Below the pieces are notes generated by a model. That model had not been told where the DNA came from and made no database searches. It saw only the letters and a program-made list of their open reading frames with translations. DNA of 64,000 nt. It comes from Corynebacterium faecale (GTDB lineage Bacteria; Actinomycetota; Actinomycetes; Mycobacteriales; Mycobacteriaceae). Of this stretch, positions 12,887-26,298 are shown piece by piece; within the stretch, counting starts at the first letter, position 1; each line of letters opens with the position of its first letter. Where the stretch lies: assembly GCF_030408735.1 (NCBI RefSeq), contig NZ_CP047204.1, positions 1,426,001-1,490,000 of the forward strand. The letters run 5' to 3'. The translations under genes were made by a program, and so were the position numbers.

Positions 12887-12953
12887 GTTTTCGTTGGTTT
12901 GCGTTGAGCGTCCTGGGGTTATGCCGACGCTCAGCCCACAAACCAACGAAAAC
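12887..12953. repeat. inverted repeat related to element 1, element 2
   Basis: The outer arms GTTTTCGTTGGTTTG (12887-12901) and their complement (12939-12953) are perfect. The inner arms TGAGCGTC (12905-12912) and GACGCTCA (12926-12933) extend the hairpin. The loop again holds CCTGGGG. It ends two bases short of the complement of the hxlR stop, so it may also terminate hxlR transcription. Confidence 0.8.
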
Positions 12954-12955
12954 TA

Positions 12956-13342
12956 TCAACCCTTGAGCCCATCCTCTGACTCGGACACCCGCTCGCGGTT
13001 GTCCACCACCTGATCCATGTTCCCGATGGTCCATTGGACGAGCAGCTGCAGGAGGGGGAGGACCGAACGGCCGAGGGGGGTCAGTTCATAGTCAACCCGG
13101 GGAGGGATCTCCTTATGCATGGTGCGTTCGACCAGTCCGTCGGCGACCAGGCGCTGCAGGCGTTGGGAGAGCATCTTCTGGGAAATCCCCTCCACTGCCT
13201 GTTCCACCTCACCGAACCGCATTGCTCCGGTGCCCAGCGAGGTGAGGATCAGGATCGCCCACTTCTCGCCGACGGCGCTGAGGAGGTCGCGGCTGGCGCA
13301 GTGTGCACTGTGGGGGTTCCAGGGAGGGGACGCGTTGCTCAT
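12956..13342 (-). CDS. HxlR-family transcription regulator
   Basis: The protein has 128 residues with a winged-helix domain typical of HxlR (VGEKWAILILTSLGTGAMRFGEVEQAVEGISQ...). An N-terminal Cys in HSAHCASRDLL sits where redox-sensing HxlR members (YodB, HypR, QorR type) keep theirs. It is transcribed away from a NAD(P)-binding protein gene, with a perfect palindrome in the shared promoter region, so it probably represses that gene and itself in response to an electrophile or oxidant. That last step is inference from the family and layout. Confidence 0.88.
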   Translation of the reverse strand: MSNASPPWNPHSAHCASRDLLSAVGEKWAILILTSLGTGAMRFGEVEQAVEGISQKMLSQRLQRLVADGLVERTMHKEIPPRVDYELTPLGRSVLPLLQLLVQWTIGNMDQVVDNRERVSESEDGLKG

Positions 13343-13384
13343 AGATCCAGCTTATCGCGCGGACCGCGCCAAAGCTAACCATTA

Positions 13385-13401
13385 GTAAGTGAAACACTTA
13401 C
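13385..13401. promoter_or_regulatory. palindromic operator between hxlR and the NAD(P)-binding protein gene
   Basis: GTAAGTG-AAA-CACTTAC is a perfect seven-base inverted repeat with a three-base centre, in the 124-base divergent gap. Similar half-motifs (TTAGTAAG and TTAGTTAGTAA) flank it. It is the obvious binding site for the adjacent HxlR protein. Confidence 0.75.
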
Positions 13402-13466
13402 CCTTAGTTAGTAATCAGGTAGGGTGGGTGCCACACCATTCAACCCCCTGAGAGAAGGAGAACCCC

Positions 13467-14090
13467 ATGAGCAGGATCAGCATCATCGGAGCCACAGGAA
13501 TGATCGGCAGCGCCATCGCCCGTGAGGCGCAGGAGCGTGGCCATGAGGTCATCGGCACCAACCGGAGTGGCGTCGCCAGCAACCCGGTCCAGGGCGTGAC
13601 CTACAGGGCCCTCGACCTCACCGACACCGACGCCGTCATGGCCCTCGCAGTGGAGTCGGACGTGCTGGTCATCTCTGTGCCCGGCGGCCGGGAAACAGGT
13701 GATTTCGGACCCGTCATCCGGGCGCACGCCGATCTCATCGCCGCCGCCCCCACCTCCCGCATCTTTGTCGTGGGCGGTGCCGGTGGATTGGAGATGCCCG
13801 ACGGCACCCTGCTGATCAACGCCGGGGTCATTCCCGAGGAGTACGCCGACGAGCCACGCAGTTTCGTGGAGGTCCTCAACCTCTACCGTTCCGCAGACAA
13901 GGACCTGGACTGGGTCATGCTGGCACCGTCGCCGGAGATCGCCCCTGGTGAGAAGGCAGAATCCTATGTGCTGTCCGACGATGCCCCGGCCGGGGACAGG
14001 GTGACCACCGGAACCTTCGCCGTGGCTGTCCTGGATGAGATCGAGAACCCGGCGCACCGCCGCACCCGTTTCACCGTGGCGGACGCCTAG
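13467..14090 (+). CDS. NAD(P)-binding Rossmann-fold protein (NmrA/atypical SDR-like)
   Basis: The protein has 207 residues. It opens with a Rossmann glycine motif (IIGATGMIGSAIAREA) and has a central VVGGAGGLEMPDGTLL segment characteristic of NAD(P)H-binding, NADH-flavin-reductase-like proteins. GAGAAGGAG precedes the ATG. The divergent HxlR regulator suggests a quinone/aldehyde or redox-stress role. Substrate and cofactor preference cannot be read. Confidence 0.85.
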   Translation: MSRISIIGATGMIGSAIAREAQERGHEVIGTNRSGVASNPVQGVTYRALDLTDTDAVMALAVESDVLVISVPGGRETGDFGPVIRAHADLIAAAPTSRIFVVGGAGGLEMPDGTLLINAGVIPEEYADEPRSFVEVLNLYRSADKDLDWVMLAPSPEIAPGEKAESYVLSDDAPAGDRVTTGTFAVAVLDEIENPAHRRTRFTVADA

Positions 14091-14208
14091 CCGGTGCCGG
14101 TGCGGGCTCCAGCCGTGGTGCCACGGGTGTAGCACCACGGGTGTAACCAGGCACGGAGTATTTTTTCGAGCGGTTGCGGGCCCCGGTGGGCGCACTTACC
14201 ATCAGGCC

Positions 14209-15411
14209 ATGACTGACACCTCTGCGCGATCCGGAAGAAATCGTGGCAGGGGTGTTTCTGTTGTGTTGGGCATCATCCTGCTGGTCCTCGCTGTGGTGGC
14301 GGTCCTGGCGGGGAGGGGGACCATCACCATCCCCGGTTTCGGCCAGGATGACAATGCTGCAGCCCACCTGTCCGACCAGTCGGATCTCACCACCGTTCAG
14401 GCTGTGATCGGGTCGGAGAAGAAGGCGTTCTTCGATGACCCCGGGGTCCGGGACGTCTTCGCAGAGCACGGTTACCGGGTGGAGGTGACCACCGCGGGGT
14501 CGCTGAGAATCGCCACGGACACCGATCTCTCCGGGTTTGATCTTGCTTTCCCCTCGTCGGCACCTGCCGCGCAGAAGTTGCTGGAGAAGGTCACCTCCAC
14601 CGGTGAGTACACCCCCTTCAACTCGCCGATAGCGGTGGCCACCTTCGAGCCCGTCCTCACCATGTTGGAGCGCGCGGGTGTGGCACGGCAGGAAAACGGC
14701 CACTGGTACATCGATATGGTGGCCTATCTTGAGCTGGCGCAGGAGGGGACGCGGTGGCGTGATCTGGGGGATGAGTTCCCCTCGCCGGGCCGGGTGCAGC
14801 TGTCCTCCACGGATGTGCGCACCTCCAACTCGGCGGCCATGTATCTGTCGCTATTATCGTGGGCGGCCAATGACGGCGCGGTGGTGGCCGGCGCACCAGA
14901 CGCCACCGCCCTGGTACCGGAGCTCAGCCAGTTCTTCCTGGGGCAGGGATACACGGAGTCCACCTCCGCCGGGCCGTTCGCGGATTATCTCTCCCAGGGT
15001 ATGGGGTCCAAGCCGATGGTCGTGATCTACGAGGCCCAGTTCCTCAATGAACTCGCCTCGGAGGATGGCCGCATTGAACCCGGTGACGGGAAGGTGCTGG
15101 CGTATCCGTATCCCACGGTGTTCACCAAGCACACCGCCGTCGGTTTGACGGAGGAGGGCGCGGAGGTGGGTCGACTTCTCGCAGAGGATCCGCAGCTGCA
15201 GGAGTTGGCTGCGCGCCATGGTTTCCGCCCCCAGGATGGTCAGGTGTTCACCCGCGTGATGGCTGACCTCGATGTCGATGACGTCATCCCGGACCAGGTG
15301 CTGGGCATCGACCCGCCCGACTACGACACCCTGGAGGTCCTCATCGAGGGGGTCTCCGCCAGTTACAGCCCAGCGGGAGGGCCTGACGCGTCTCCGGAGG
15401 ATGAACAGTGA
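14209..15411 (+). CDS. membrane-anchored, binding-protein-like protein
   Basis: The protein has 400 residues from the ATG at 14209; the frame is open further upstream but that part overlaps the preceding gene. A single membrane helix (VSVVLGIILLVLAVVAVLAG) follows a basic N-terminus, so the rest should be outside the cell. The outer part resembles extracellular solute-binding folds (GSEKKAFFDD, SGFDLAFPSSAPAAQKLLEKV, YPYPTVFTKH). The gene overlaps the next by four bases or abuts it, depending on start choice, and forms a three-gene operon with a VWA lipoprotein and an XpaC-like protein. Confidence 0.72.
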   Translation: MTDTSARSGRNRGRGVSVVLGIILLVLAVVAVLAGRGTITIPGFGQDDNAAAHLSDQSDLTTVQAVIGSEKKAFFDDPGVRDVFAEHGYRVEVTTAGSLRIATDTDLSGFDLAFPSSAPAAQKLLEKVTSTGEYTPFNSPIAVATFEPVLTMLERAGVARQENGHWYIDMVAYLELAQEGTRWRDLGDEFPSPGRVQLSSTDVRTSNSAAMYLSLLSWAANDGAVVAGAPDATALVPELSQFFLGQGYTESTSAGPFADYLSQGMGSKPMVVIYEAQFLNELASEDGRIEPGDGKVLAYPYPTVFTKHTAVGLTEEGAEVGRLLAEDPQLQELAARHGFRPQDGQVFTRVMADLDVDDVIPDQVLGIDPPDYDTLEVLIEGVSASYSPAGGPDASPEDEQ

Positions 15412-17003
15412 TGAAGAGACTTCTACCCCTTGCCGCCCTGGTGCTGTCCACCGTCGTCATGGCCGGCTGCGCCCAGAGCACGGACACCGCCACGTCGGAG
15501 ACCTCCGGCGTGCCCTCGGTGGTGCGTGACGACGACCCACTCCGCATCGTCGCCGCCACCGAACTCCGTGACCTGGAGGCGGTGGTGGAGCAGGCCTCCG
15601 GGGACCTCGGTTTCACCATCGAGCTGGAGTTTCCCGGCGGCACGCTGGAGAACAGCGAACGGCTCAAACAGGGGGATTTCGATGATGATGTCGATGCCAC
15701 CTGGTTTGCCACCAACCGTTATGTGGACCTGATCGGGGCCTCGGACAAGCTGGGTGAGGCCACCAAGATCGCGTCCTCGCCTGTGGCGCTGGGGGTCGCC
15801 GGTGACCATGCCAGGCGCCTCGGGTGGGCGGACCGTCAACCCACTTGGGCTGAGATCGGCTCGGCTGCCGCCAGCGGGCAGCTCACGTTCGGCATGACGG
15901 ATCCCTCCACCTCCAACTCCGGGTTCTCCGCCCTGGTGTCGGTGGCCACGGCCTATGCCGACACCGGTCAGGCCCTGACCCTGGAGGATGTTGATGAGGT
16001 GGCGCCTGAACTGCGGTCCTTCCTGTCCGGACAGACCATGACCTCGGGATCCTCCGGGTGGTTGAAGGATGCCTTCCTCCGGGACCCGAACCGCGCGAAC
16101 GCGCTGGTCAACTATGAATCCGTTCTGCGCACCATCAATGCCGAGGACAACGCCGGCCTGCGGGTGGTCGTGCCCGCGGACGGGGTGGTGAGCGCCGATT
16201 ATCCACTGACACCCCTGGCCACCGCCGATGCGGAGGCAACCCAGCAGGTGGAGGCGCTCGCTGACTGGATGCTGGACCACCCGGAACACCTCACCGACAC
16301 CTTCCGCCGCCCGGTGGATCCCATGGCGGTCCTGCCACCGGAACTGGCCCAGGCGTTTGTCATCGAGCAGCCCTTCCCCGGCGACCGGACGGTGACCGAT
16401 GCCCTCATCGCCGCCTACAACAATGACCTGCGTGTCCCCGGCAACACCACCTTCGTGCTGGATGTGTCCGGATCCATGGCGGGGACACGGATGGAACTGC
16501 TGCGCTCGACGATGCTGGACATGATCTCCGGTGAGGCCTCCTCGCTGACCGGGGATGTCTCGCTACGCGAGCGGGAGAACGTCACCATCATCCCATTCAA
16601 TTCCTCCCCCGGGGAGCCCATCACCGCCACGGTGGATGAAGTGGGCGGCCCGCAGCGACAGGAGCTTGTCGACGGGGTGGTCGCTCTCCAGACAGAGGGC
16701 GGAACCGGCATCTACGACGCACTGATCCAGGCCTATGACGAGGTGGAAACCGGCGCCTCCATCCCCTCCATCGTGTTGATGACCGACGGCGAACAGACCA
16801 GTGGCCTCAGCTTCGGTCACTTCCAGCGCCTGTACTCCGAGCTGCCGACGGAGAAGAAACGCATCCCCGTTTTTGTCATCCTCTACGGCGAGGCCAACAT
16901 CACCGAGATGGAGAACCTCGCCGGGCTCACCGGTGGCAAGACCTTCGATGCCATGAACGGTGGCCTGGAGGAGGTCTTCAAGGAGATCCGTGCCTACCAG
17001 TAA
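15411..17003 (+). CDS. lipoprotein with solute-binding-like and VWA domains
   Basis: The protein has 530 residues from ATG 15411; a GTG at 15408 is an equal alternative behind GGAGG (15396-15400). A lipobox (VVMAGC) marks it for anchoring outside the membrane. Residues about 40-310 resemble a periplasmic binding protein (DDPLRIVAATELRDLEAVVEQ, TFGMTDPSTSNSGFSALVS). Residues about 340-530 form a von Willebrand A domain with an intact metal site (DVSGS, later GTGIYDAL and LMTDGEQT). The pairing suggests metal-dependent protein contact outside the cell. No ligand can be named. Confidence 0.82.
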   Translation: MKRLLPLAALVLSTVVMAGCAQSTDTATSETSGVPSVVRDDDPLRIVAATELRDLEAVVEQASGDLGFTIELEFPGGTLENSERLKQGDFDDDVDATWFATNRYVDLIGASDKLGEATKIASSPVALGVAGDHARRLGWADRQPTWAEIGSAAASGQLTFGMTDPSTSNSGFSALVSVATAYADTGQALTLEDVDEVAPELRSFLSGQTMTSGSSGWLKDAFLRDPNRANALVNYESVLRTINAEDNAGLRVVVPADGVVSADYPLTPLATADAEATQQVEALADWMLDHPEHLTDTFRRPVDPMAVLPPELAQAFVIEQPFPGDRTVTDALIAAYNNDLRVPGNTTFVLDVSGSMAGTRMELLRSTMLDMISGEASSLTGDVSLRERENVTIIPFNSSPGEPITATVDEVGGPQRQELVDGVVALQTEGGTGIYDALIQAYDEVETGASIPSIVLMTDGEQTSGLSFGHFQRLYSELPTEKKRIPVFVILYGEANITEMENLAGLTGGKTFDAMNGGLEEVFKEIRAYQ

Positions 17004-17658
17004 CAGCGGGTTTTTCACCTCCCGCAAAAACATCGTGGGCATGCTCGTGGCCACCCTGATCATCGTCGTGCATCTGGTGACGGGACTCGGGGTGTTCTGG
17101 CCCCTGGTGGCGGTGGCCGGTTACGGCGCGGGTGTGCTGCTCACCCCGGCCCGCACCACCCCGGCACTGGACCGGTCACCACGGGTCGAATTGGTACAGC
17201 CCGATCAGCTCAGGCAGCGCGTATATGACCAGCGCAGGGTGTTGCTGGACACCCGGGTGCCCGAGCCTGTCTCCAGCTCCATGGCAGAGCTGGAACGCGC
17301 TCTGGGGCGGGTGCTGGACAACTGGGGGCATCTGGTGGATTTCCCCGAACACCAGGTGACGGTGCGCTCCATGATCCTTGATTACATCCCGTCGGTGGTG
17401 CAGGCCTACCTGGCCATCCCGGATCGACGCAACGCCCAGGCCATCGGGGACATCATCGGATCCTTTGATCTGCTGCGTGGGGAGGCGGACAGTATCTATG
17501 ACGCCATCACCCGCAATAGCCTCAACCGGCTGGAGGACCACAACCGGATCCTGCACATGCAGTTTGGTCAACTCCCGCTGGAACGTGGGGAACGCGGGGA
17601 CAGTGGCGATGGCGGCGACGGGGGAGGCGTCGATAAGCGTGCGCCCGGGGCCAAGTAG
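16990..17658 (+). CDS. XpaC-like membrane protein
   Basis: The protein has 222 residues from the GTG at 16990, which overlaps the preceding gene by 14 bases; AGGAG lies at 16981-16985. Two hydrophobic segments (NIVGMLVATLIIVVHLVTGL and FWPLVAVAGYGAGVLL) come first. The cytoplasmic part has DYIPSVVQAYLAIP, which resembles the XpaC / 5-bromo-4-chloroindolyl phosphate hydrolysis family that often accompanies TelA. Residues near the C-terminus are Gly/Asp-rich. No TelA gene is in the window. Confidence 0.65.
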   Translation: MPTSNSGFFTSRKNIVGMLVATLIIVVHLVTGLGVFWPLVAVAGYGAGVLLTPARTTPALDRSPRVELVQPDQLRQRVYDQRRVLLDTRVPEPVSSSMAELERALGRVLDNWGHLVDFPEHQVTVRSMILDYIPSVVQAYLAIPDRRNAQAIGDIIGSFDLLRGEADSIYDAITRNSLNRLEDHNRILHMQFGQLPLERGERGDSGDGGDGGGVDKRAPGAK

Positions 17659-17668
17659 GATGTTCGGC

Positions 17669-17848
17669 ATGAGTCTTGATCCGAAGCTTCTTGAAGTCCT
17701 GGCCTGCCCCAAGGACAAGGGCCCACTGCGATATCTGGAGAGCGAGCAGCTCCTGGTGAATGAACGCCTCGGACTGGCCTATCGCATCGACGACGGCATC
17801 CCGGTGCTGCTCATCGACGAGGCCACCGAGTGGACCCCCTCCTCCTAG
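17669..17848 (+). CDS. Trm112-like small zinc-ribbon-type protein
   Basis: The protein has 59 residues. It matches the YcaR/Trm112 pattern: LDPKLLEVLACPKDKGPL..., a strand-rich centre and IDDGIPVLLIDEA at the end. Only one Cys is present (ACPKDKG), so the usual four-Cys zinc site of eukaryotic Trm112 is absent, as in many bacterial members. The ATG at 17669 is preferred over 17660 because AGGA lies eight bases before it. It precedes tyrS by 36 bases and may be cotranscribed with it. Confidence 0.8.
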   Translation: MSLDPKLLEVLACPKDKGPLRYLESEQLLVNERLGLAYRIDDGIPVLLIDEATEWTPSS

Positions 17849-17884
17849 TCGGAATCAGACAAGAAAGACACACCCCACACCATC

Positions 17885-19156
17885 ATGACCACCAATATCA
17901 TTGACGAGCTCAGCTGGCGCGGACTGATTAACCAGTCCACCGATATCGACGCCCTGCGTGAGGCCACCCAGGAACCGATCACCCTGTACTGCGGTTTCGA
18001 CCCGACCGGGCCCTCCCTGCACGCCGGACACCTCGTCCCGCTGCTCATGCTGCGTCGTTTCCAGCAGGCCGGCCACAACCCCATCGTGCTCGCCGGCGGT
18101 GCCACCGGCATGATCGGCGATCCCCGTGACGTGGGGGAGCGCACCATGAACTCCGCCGACACCGTCGCCGAGTGGGCAGATCGGATCTCCAATCAGCTCA
18201 GCCGTTTCGTTGACTTCGAAGGAGATCATGCCGCCCGCCTGGTTAATAACGCCGAGTGGACAAACAACATGTCCGTGGTCACCTTCCTTCGTGACGTGGG
18301 CAAGCACTTCCCACTGAACACCATGCTGGCCCGGGATACCGTCAAGCGTCGCCTGGAAACCGATGGCATTTCCTACACTGAGTTCTCCTACATGCTGCTC
18401 CAGTCCAATGACTACGTTGAGCTGAACAAGCGTTTTGATTGCACCCTCCAGGTGGGTGGCGGCGATCAGTGGGGCAATATCGTCTCCGGCGTTGATCTCA
18501 ACCGTCGTGTCCAGGGCAAGTCTGTCCACGGCATCACTGTTCCGCTGGTGACTGATTCCGAGGGCAAGAAGTTCGGTAAGTCCACCGGTGGCGGTTCCCT
18601 GTGGCTGGATCCGGAAATGACCAGCCCGTACAGCTGGTACCAGTACTTCATCAACGCAGCTGACGCTGATGTCATCCGTTACCTGCGTTGGTTCACCTTC
18701 CTCAACCAGGAGGAGCTCGCTGAGCTTGAGGTTGAGGTTGCTGAGCGCCCATTCAAGCGTGAGGCCCAGCGCCGTCTCGCCCGCGAGATGACCAACCTGG
18801 TTCACGGCGAAGAAGCCACCGAAGCTGTCGAGTTGGCTGCCCAGGCACTGTTCGGTCGTGCTGATCTGCGCGATCTGGACGAAAAGACCCTCGCTGCCTC
18901 TGTATCTGAGACCGAGGTTGCGGAGATTCAGGCAGGGGAGCCGCGCACCATCGTTGATCTCCTCGTCGCCTCCGGCCTTGTCGATTCCAAGGGTGCCGCC
19001 CGACGCACCATTTCCGAAGGTGGCGCATACGTTAATAACGAGCGCATCTCCGCCGATGACTGGGAACCATCCGCCACCGATCTGCTGCACGGCCAGTGGT
19101 TGGTGCTGCGGAAGGGCAAAAAGAACTTTGCCGGCGTGAAGATCCGCCAGGCCTGA
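17885..19156 (+). CDS. tyrS: tyrosyl-tRNA synthetase
   Basis: The protein has 423 residues, the normal bacterial length. Class I motifs are clear: the HIGH-type HAGH in [16 protein letters not shown] and the KMSKS-type KFGKS in [12 protein letters not shown]-terminal S4 RNA-binding domain ([23 protein letters not shown]) is present. No T-box leader fits in the short upstream gap. Confidence 0.98.
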   Translation: MTTNIIDELSWRGLINQSTDIDALREATQEPITLYCGFDPTGPSLHAGHLVPLLMLRRFQQAGHNPIVLAGGATGMIGDPRDVGERTMNSADTVAEWADRISNQLSRFVDFEGDHAARLVNNAEWTNNMSVVTFLRDVGKHFPLNTMLARDTVKRRLETDGISYTEFSYMLLQSNDYVELNKRFDCTLQVGGGDQWGNIVSGVDLNRRVQGKSVHGITVPLVTDSEGKKFGKSTGGGSLWLDPEMTSPYSWYQYFINAADADVIRYLRWFTFLNQEELAELEVEVAERPFKREAQRRLAREMTNLVHGEEATEAVELAAQALFGRADLRDLDEKTLAASVSETEVAEIQAGEPRTIVDLLVASGLVDSKGAARRTISEGGAYVNNERISADDWEPSATDLLHGQWLVLRKGKKNFAGVKIRQA

Positions 19157-19168
19157 TGCTTGACGACG

Positions 19169-19213
19169 AAAAGCCCCCTCCACTGTCCACGGAGGGGGCT
19201 TTCGTTCTCTTTT
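19169..19213 (+). terminator. Rho-independent terminator after tyrS
   Basis: The stem GAAAGCCCCCTCC / GGAGGGGGCTTTC is followed by a T-rich stretch (GTTCTCTTTT). It isolates tyrS from the rRNA promoter region. Confidence 0.9.
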
Positions 19214-19232
19214 AATGCGTTGACCAGGGAGT

Positions 19233-19261
19233 TTGCAGCTTCTGGCGGGTCTGTGTAGATT
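19233..19261 (+). promoter_or_regulatory. candidate rRNA operon promoter
   Basis: TTGCAG (19233-19238) and TAGATT (19256-19261) are 17 bases apart, just after the tyrS terminator. The rest of the 580-base upstream region is AT-richer and may hold further promoters; I could not decide which is strongest. Confidence 0.45.
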
Positions 19262-19432
19262 AGTTCAAGTCGCAGCGAGCCGCTACAACATCCCAACAAG
19301 GAGTTGCTAGCAAACCGAAGTGACACGGAGATTAACTCCAAGTTGACTTCTGAAATAGAAGAAACTACAGTGAATCTTCAGCTGCTGAGAGCGGAAATCA
19401 ACCAAAAGATTTACCCCAATCAGTATGTGAAT

Positions 19433-19458
19433 GTTGTTTGAGAACTCAATAGTGTGCC
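19433..19458 (+). promoter_or_regulatory. conserved rRNA leader antitermination-type element
   Basis: GTTGTTTGAGAACTCAATAG followed by TGTGCC is nearly identical to the leader element found before 16S in mycobacteria and related actinobacteria, where it is linked to processing and antitermination. A related version (GTGAGAACTGTATAGTGGAC) lies in the 16S-23S spacer at about 21576-21595. Confidence 0.75.
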
Positions 19459-19788
19459 ATTTATTTTTTGTTTGTCGTACCTTAACACGTTTGTGTTGGG
19501 GTGGTCATGCCGGGTGGTGGGGATGCATATACCCTAACCACTGTAAATAAAGGCTACCAAGGCTGGTCTTTGGTGTCGTTTAATTTTGTGCATGGTTTAT
19601 TACGATAACACCTGGCCTCCTTATGCTTTTCCCCGTCAGGGATTTAAGTGGGGGTTGGGAAGAATGTTTTTTTATTAACCATTATTTGGTTGAAACAGCC
19701 AGACACGCAGTTCATCTTAGGGTGGGTGTGTGTTGTTTGTTTTGCTAGGTTTTTCAGGCTTTTCACGGCCTTGAAATTATTTTCATAT

Positions 19789-24748
<4,960 letters not shown>

Positions 24749-24863
24749 TTTGGATAAATAACGCAATGTAACACACAGAACAATGATTTGATGTTCGCGT
24801 CCACTATGCAGTGTCTAGCACAGCACACGTACACACCCCTTGGTGGTGTGTGGCCTGTTGGTT

Positions 24864-24982
24864 GTGTCGGTGGTGATAGTAGCAGGGAAACGCCCGGTCC
24901 CATTTCGAACCCGGAAGCTAAGCCTGGTTACGCTGATGGTACTGCACTCGGGAGGGTGTGGGAGAGTAGGTTACCGCCGACC
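24864..24982 (+). rRNA. rrf: 5S ribosomal RNA
   Basis: The core CAGGGAAACGCCCGGTCCCA and CCGGAAGCTAAGCC is typical of actinobacterial 5S. The ends TCGGTGG and CCGCCGA form the terminal stem. Length is about 119 bases; ends are estimated. Confidence 0.93.
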
Positions 24983-25005
24983 TAAAACTTAAAAGAGATG
25001 AAGAG

Positions 25006-25065
25006 AGAGTGTGGTTCAATGGTTGAGGAGTCTTAAAATTCCTCCCATTGGACCACACTCTTTTT
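25006..25065 (+). terminator. rRNA operon terminator
   Basis: A long stem (AGAGTGTGGTTCAATGG...GAGGA with complement TCCTC...CCATTGGACCACACTCT, one mismatch) is followed by TTTTT. It ends the rRNA transcript. Confidence 0.95.
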
Positions 25066-25114
25066 CGTTGTATATAATAGAATTTTTTGAACCGTTCGCA
25101 GATGAAGGAACAAG

Positions 25115-26287
25115 ATGGCTGACAACGACGATCGCAATCGCGACAACAACCGCTCCGATAACGATAATCGTGCTCCCCGGGGTGAGCGCGGCTACCGTGG
25201 CGATCGTAACAATGACCGTGGTGGCTACCGCGGCGGTTCCTCCAATCGATCCTCTGATCGGCCCTCCGGCCGTTCATCTGAATCCCGCGATGGTGGCCGT
25301 GGTGGCTACGGGAATCGTCACGGTGACGATTCCCGTGGGGGTCAGTGGAGGGGCGATCGTGATGATCGTCGGGGTGGTGACCGCCCTTATGGTCGTGAAG
25401 AACGTGGCGCAGATCGCGGCAGCCAGCAGGGTGGCCGCGGCGGCGAACGCCGTTATGAGAAGCGTGATGACCGGGACAACCGTGGTCGTGGTGGCCGTCC
25501 CGGAGGACCGTCGCGTGGGCACTCCAACCGGGCGGGCGCCGGCCGTGAGGAGCAGCGCGATGCTCTGCACCCACAGCGTTCCGGGTTCCGCGAAGAACGC
25601 ATCAACACCCGCCTCAACGAGCCTGATCTTCCCGGCGATATCGATGTGAAGGATCTTGATCCTCTGGTACTGCAGGACCTGCGGGTGCTGTCCAAGGACA
25701 ATGCAGACGGCGTCGCAAAGCATATGATCATGGCCGCCACCTGGCTGGCGGATGACCCCAAGCTGGCGTTGCGCCATGCCCGGGCCGCCAAGGACCGTGC
25801 CGGTCGCATCTCCGTGGTCCGTGAGACCTGTGGCATTGCCGCGTATCACGCGGGCGAATGGAAGGAAGCCCTGTCTGAACTGCGTGCTGCCCGCCGCATG
25901 GCTGGTGGCCCCGGTCTGATCGCGGTCATGGCGGACTGCGAACGTGGTCTCGGGCGCCCAGAGAAGGCGATCGAGCTTGGTCGCACCGAGGATCTCACCG
26001 ATCTGGATGAGGAATCCCGGATTGAGCTGGCCATCGTGGTGGCCGGCGCCCGTCATGACCTGGGTCAGCATGAATCCGCTGTGATCGAATTGCAGCGGGT
26101 GAACCCGGACAAGAACTCCGCCGGACTAACCGCATCGCGGTTGTCCTATGCCTATGCCGATGCGCTGGTGCTCGCCGGCCGTGGAGATGAGGCACGGGAA
26201 TGGTTCCAGCACGCCGCTGATATTGATGAGGATGGTTTCCTCGATGCTGAGGAGCGCCTCGAGCAGCTGGATCAGGGAACCAACTAG
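25115..26287 (+). CDS. RGG-rich N-terminus plus TPR-like protein
   Basis: The protein has 390 residues. The first 150 are low-complexity Asp/Arg/Gly/Asn with many RGG-like and DDR repeats and would be disordered and may bind RNA. The C-terminal 220 residues are helical repeats (AARTW-like pairs such as ALRHARAAKDRAG and EWKEALSELRAARRMAG) resembling TPRs. It occupies the position of the mycobacterial Rv1691-type TPR protein before the HAD phosphatase. AAGGAACAAG precedes the ATG. No enzyme is visible. Placement after the rRNA operon and before tlyA is suggestive of ribosome-linked work, but that is inference. Confidence 0.8.
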   Translation: MADNDDRNRDNNRSDNDNRAPRGERGYRGDRNNDRGGYRGGSSNRSSDRPSGRSSESRDGGRGGYGNRHGDDSRGGQWRGDRDDRRGGDRPYGREERGADRGSQQGGRGGERRYEKRDDRDNRGRGGRPGGPSRGHSNRAGAGREEQRDALHPQRSGFREERINTRLNEPDLPGDIDVKDLDPLVLQDLRVLSKDNADGVAKHMIMAATWLADDPKLALRHARAAKDRAGRISVVRETCGIAAYHAGEWKEALSELRAARRMAGGPGLIAVMADCERGLGRPEKAIELGRTEDLTDLDEESRIELAIVVAGARHDLGQHESAVIELQRVNPDKNSAGLTASRLSYAYADALVLAGRGDEAREWFQHAADIDEDGFLDAEERLEQLDQGTN

Positions 26288-26298
26288 ACTCATAGTCC

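Noticed and set aside
17849..17884. T-box riboswitch before tyrS
   Set aside because: Only 36 bases separate tyrS from the preceding gene, far too few for a T-box.
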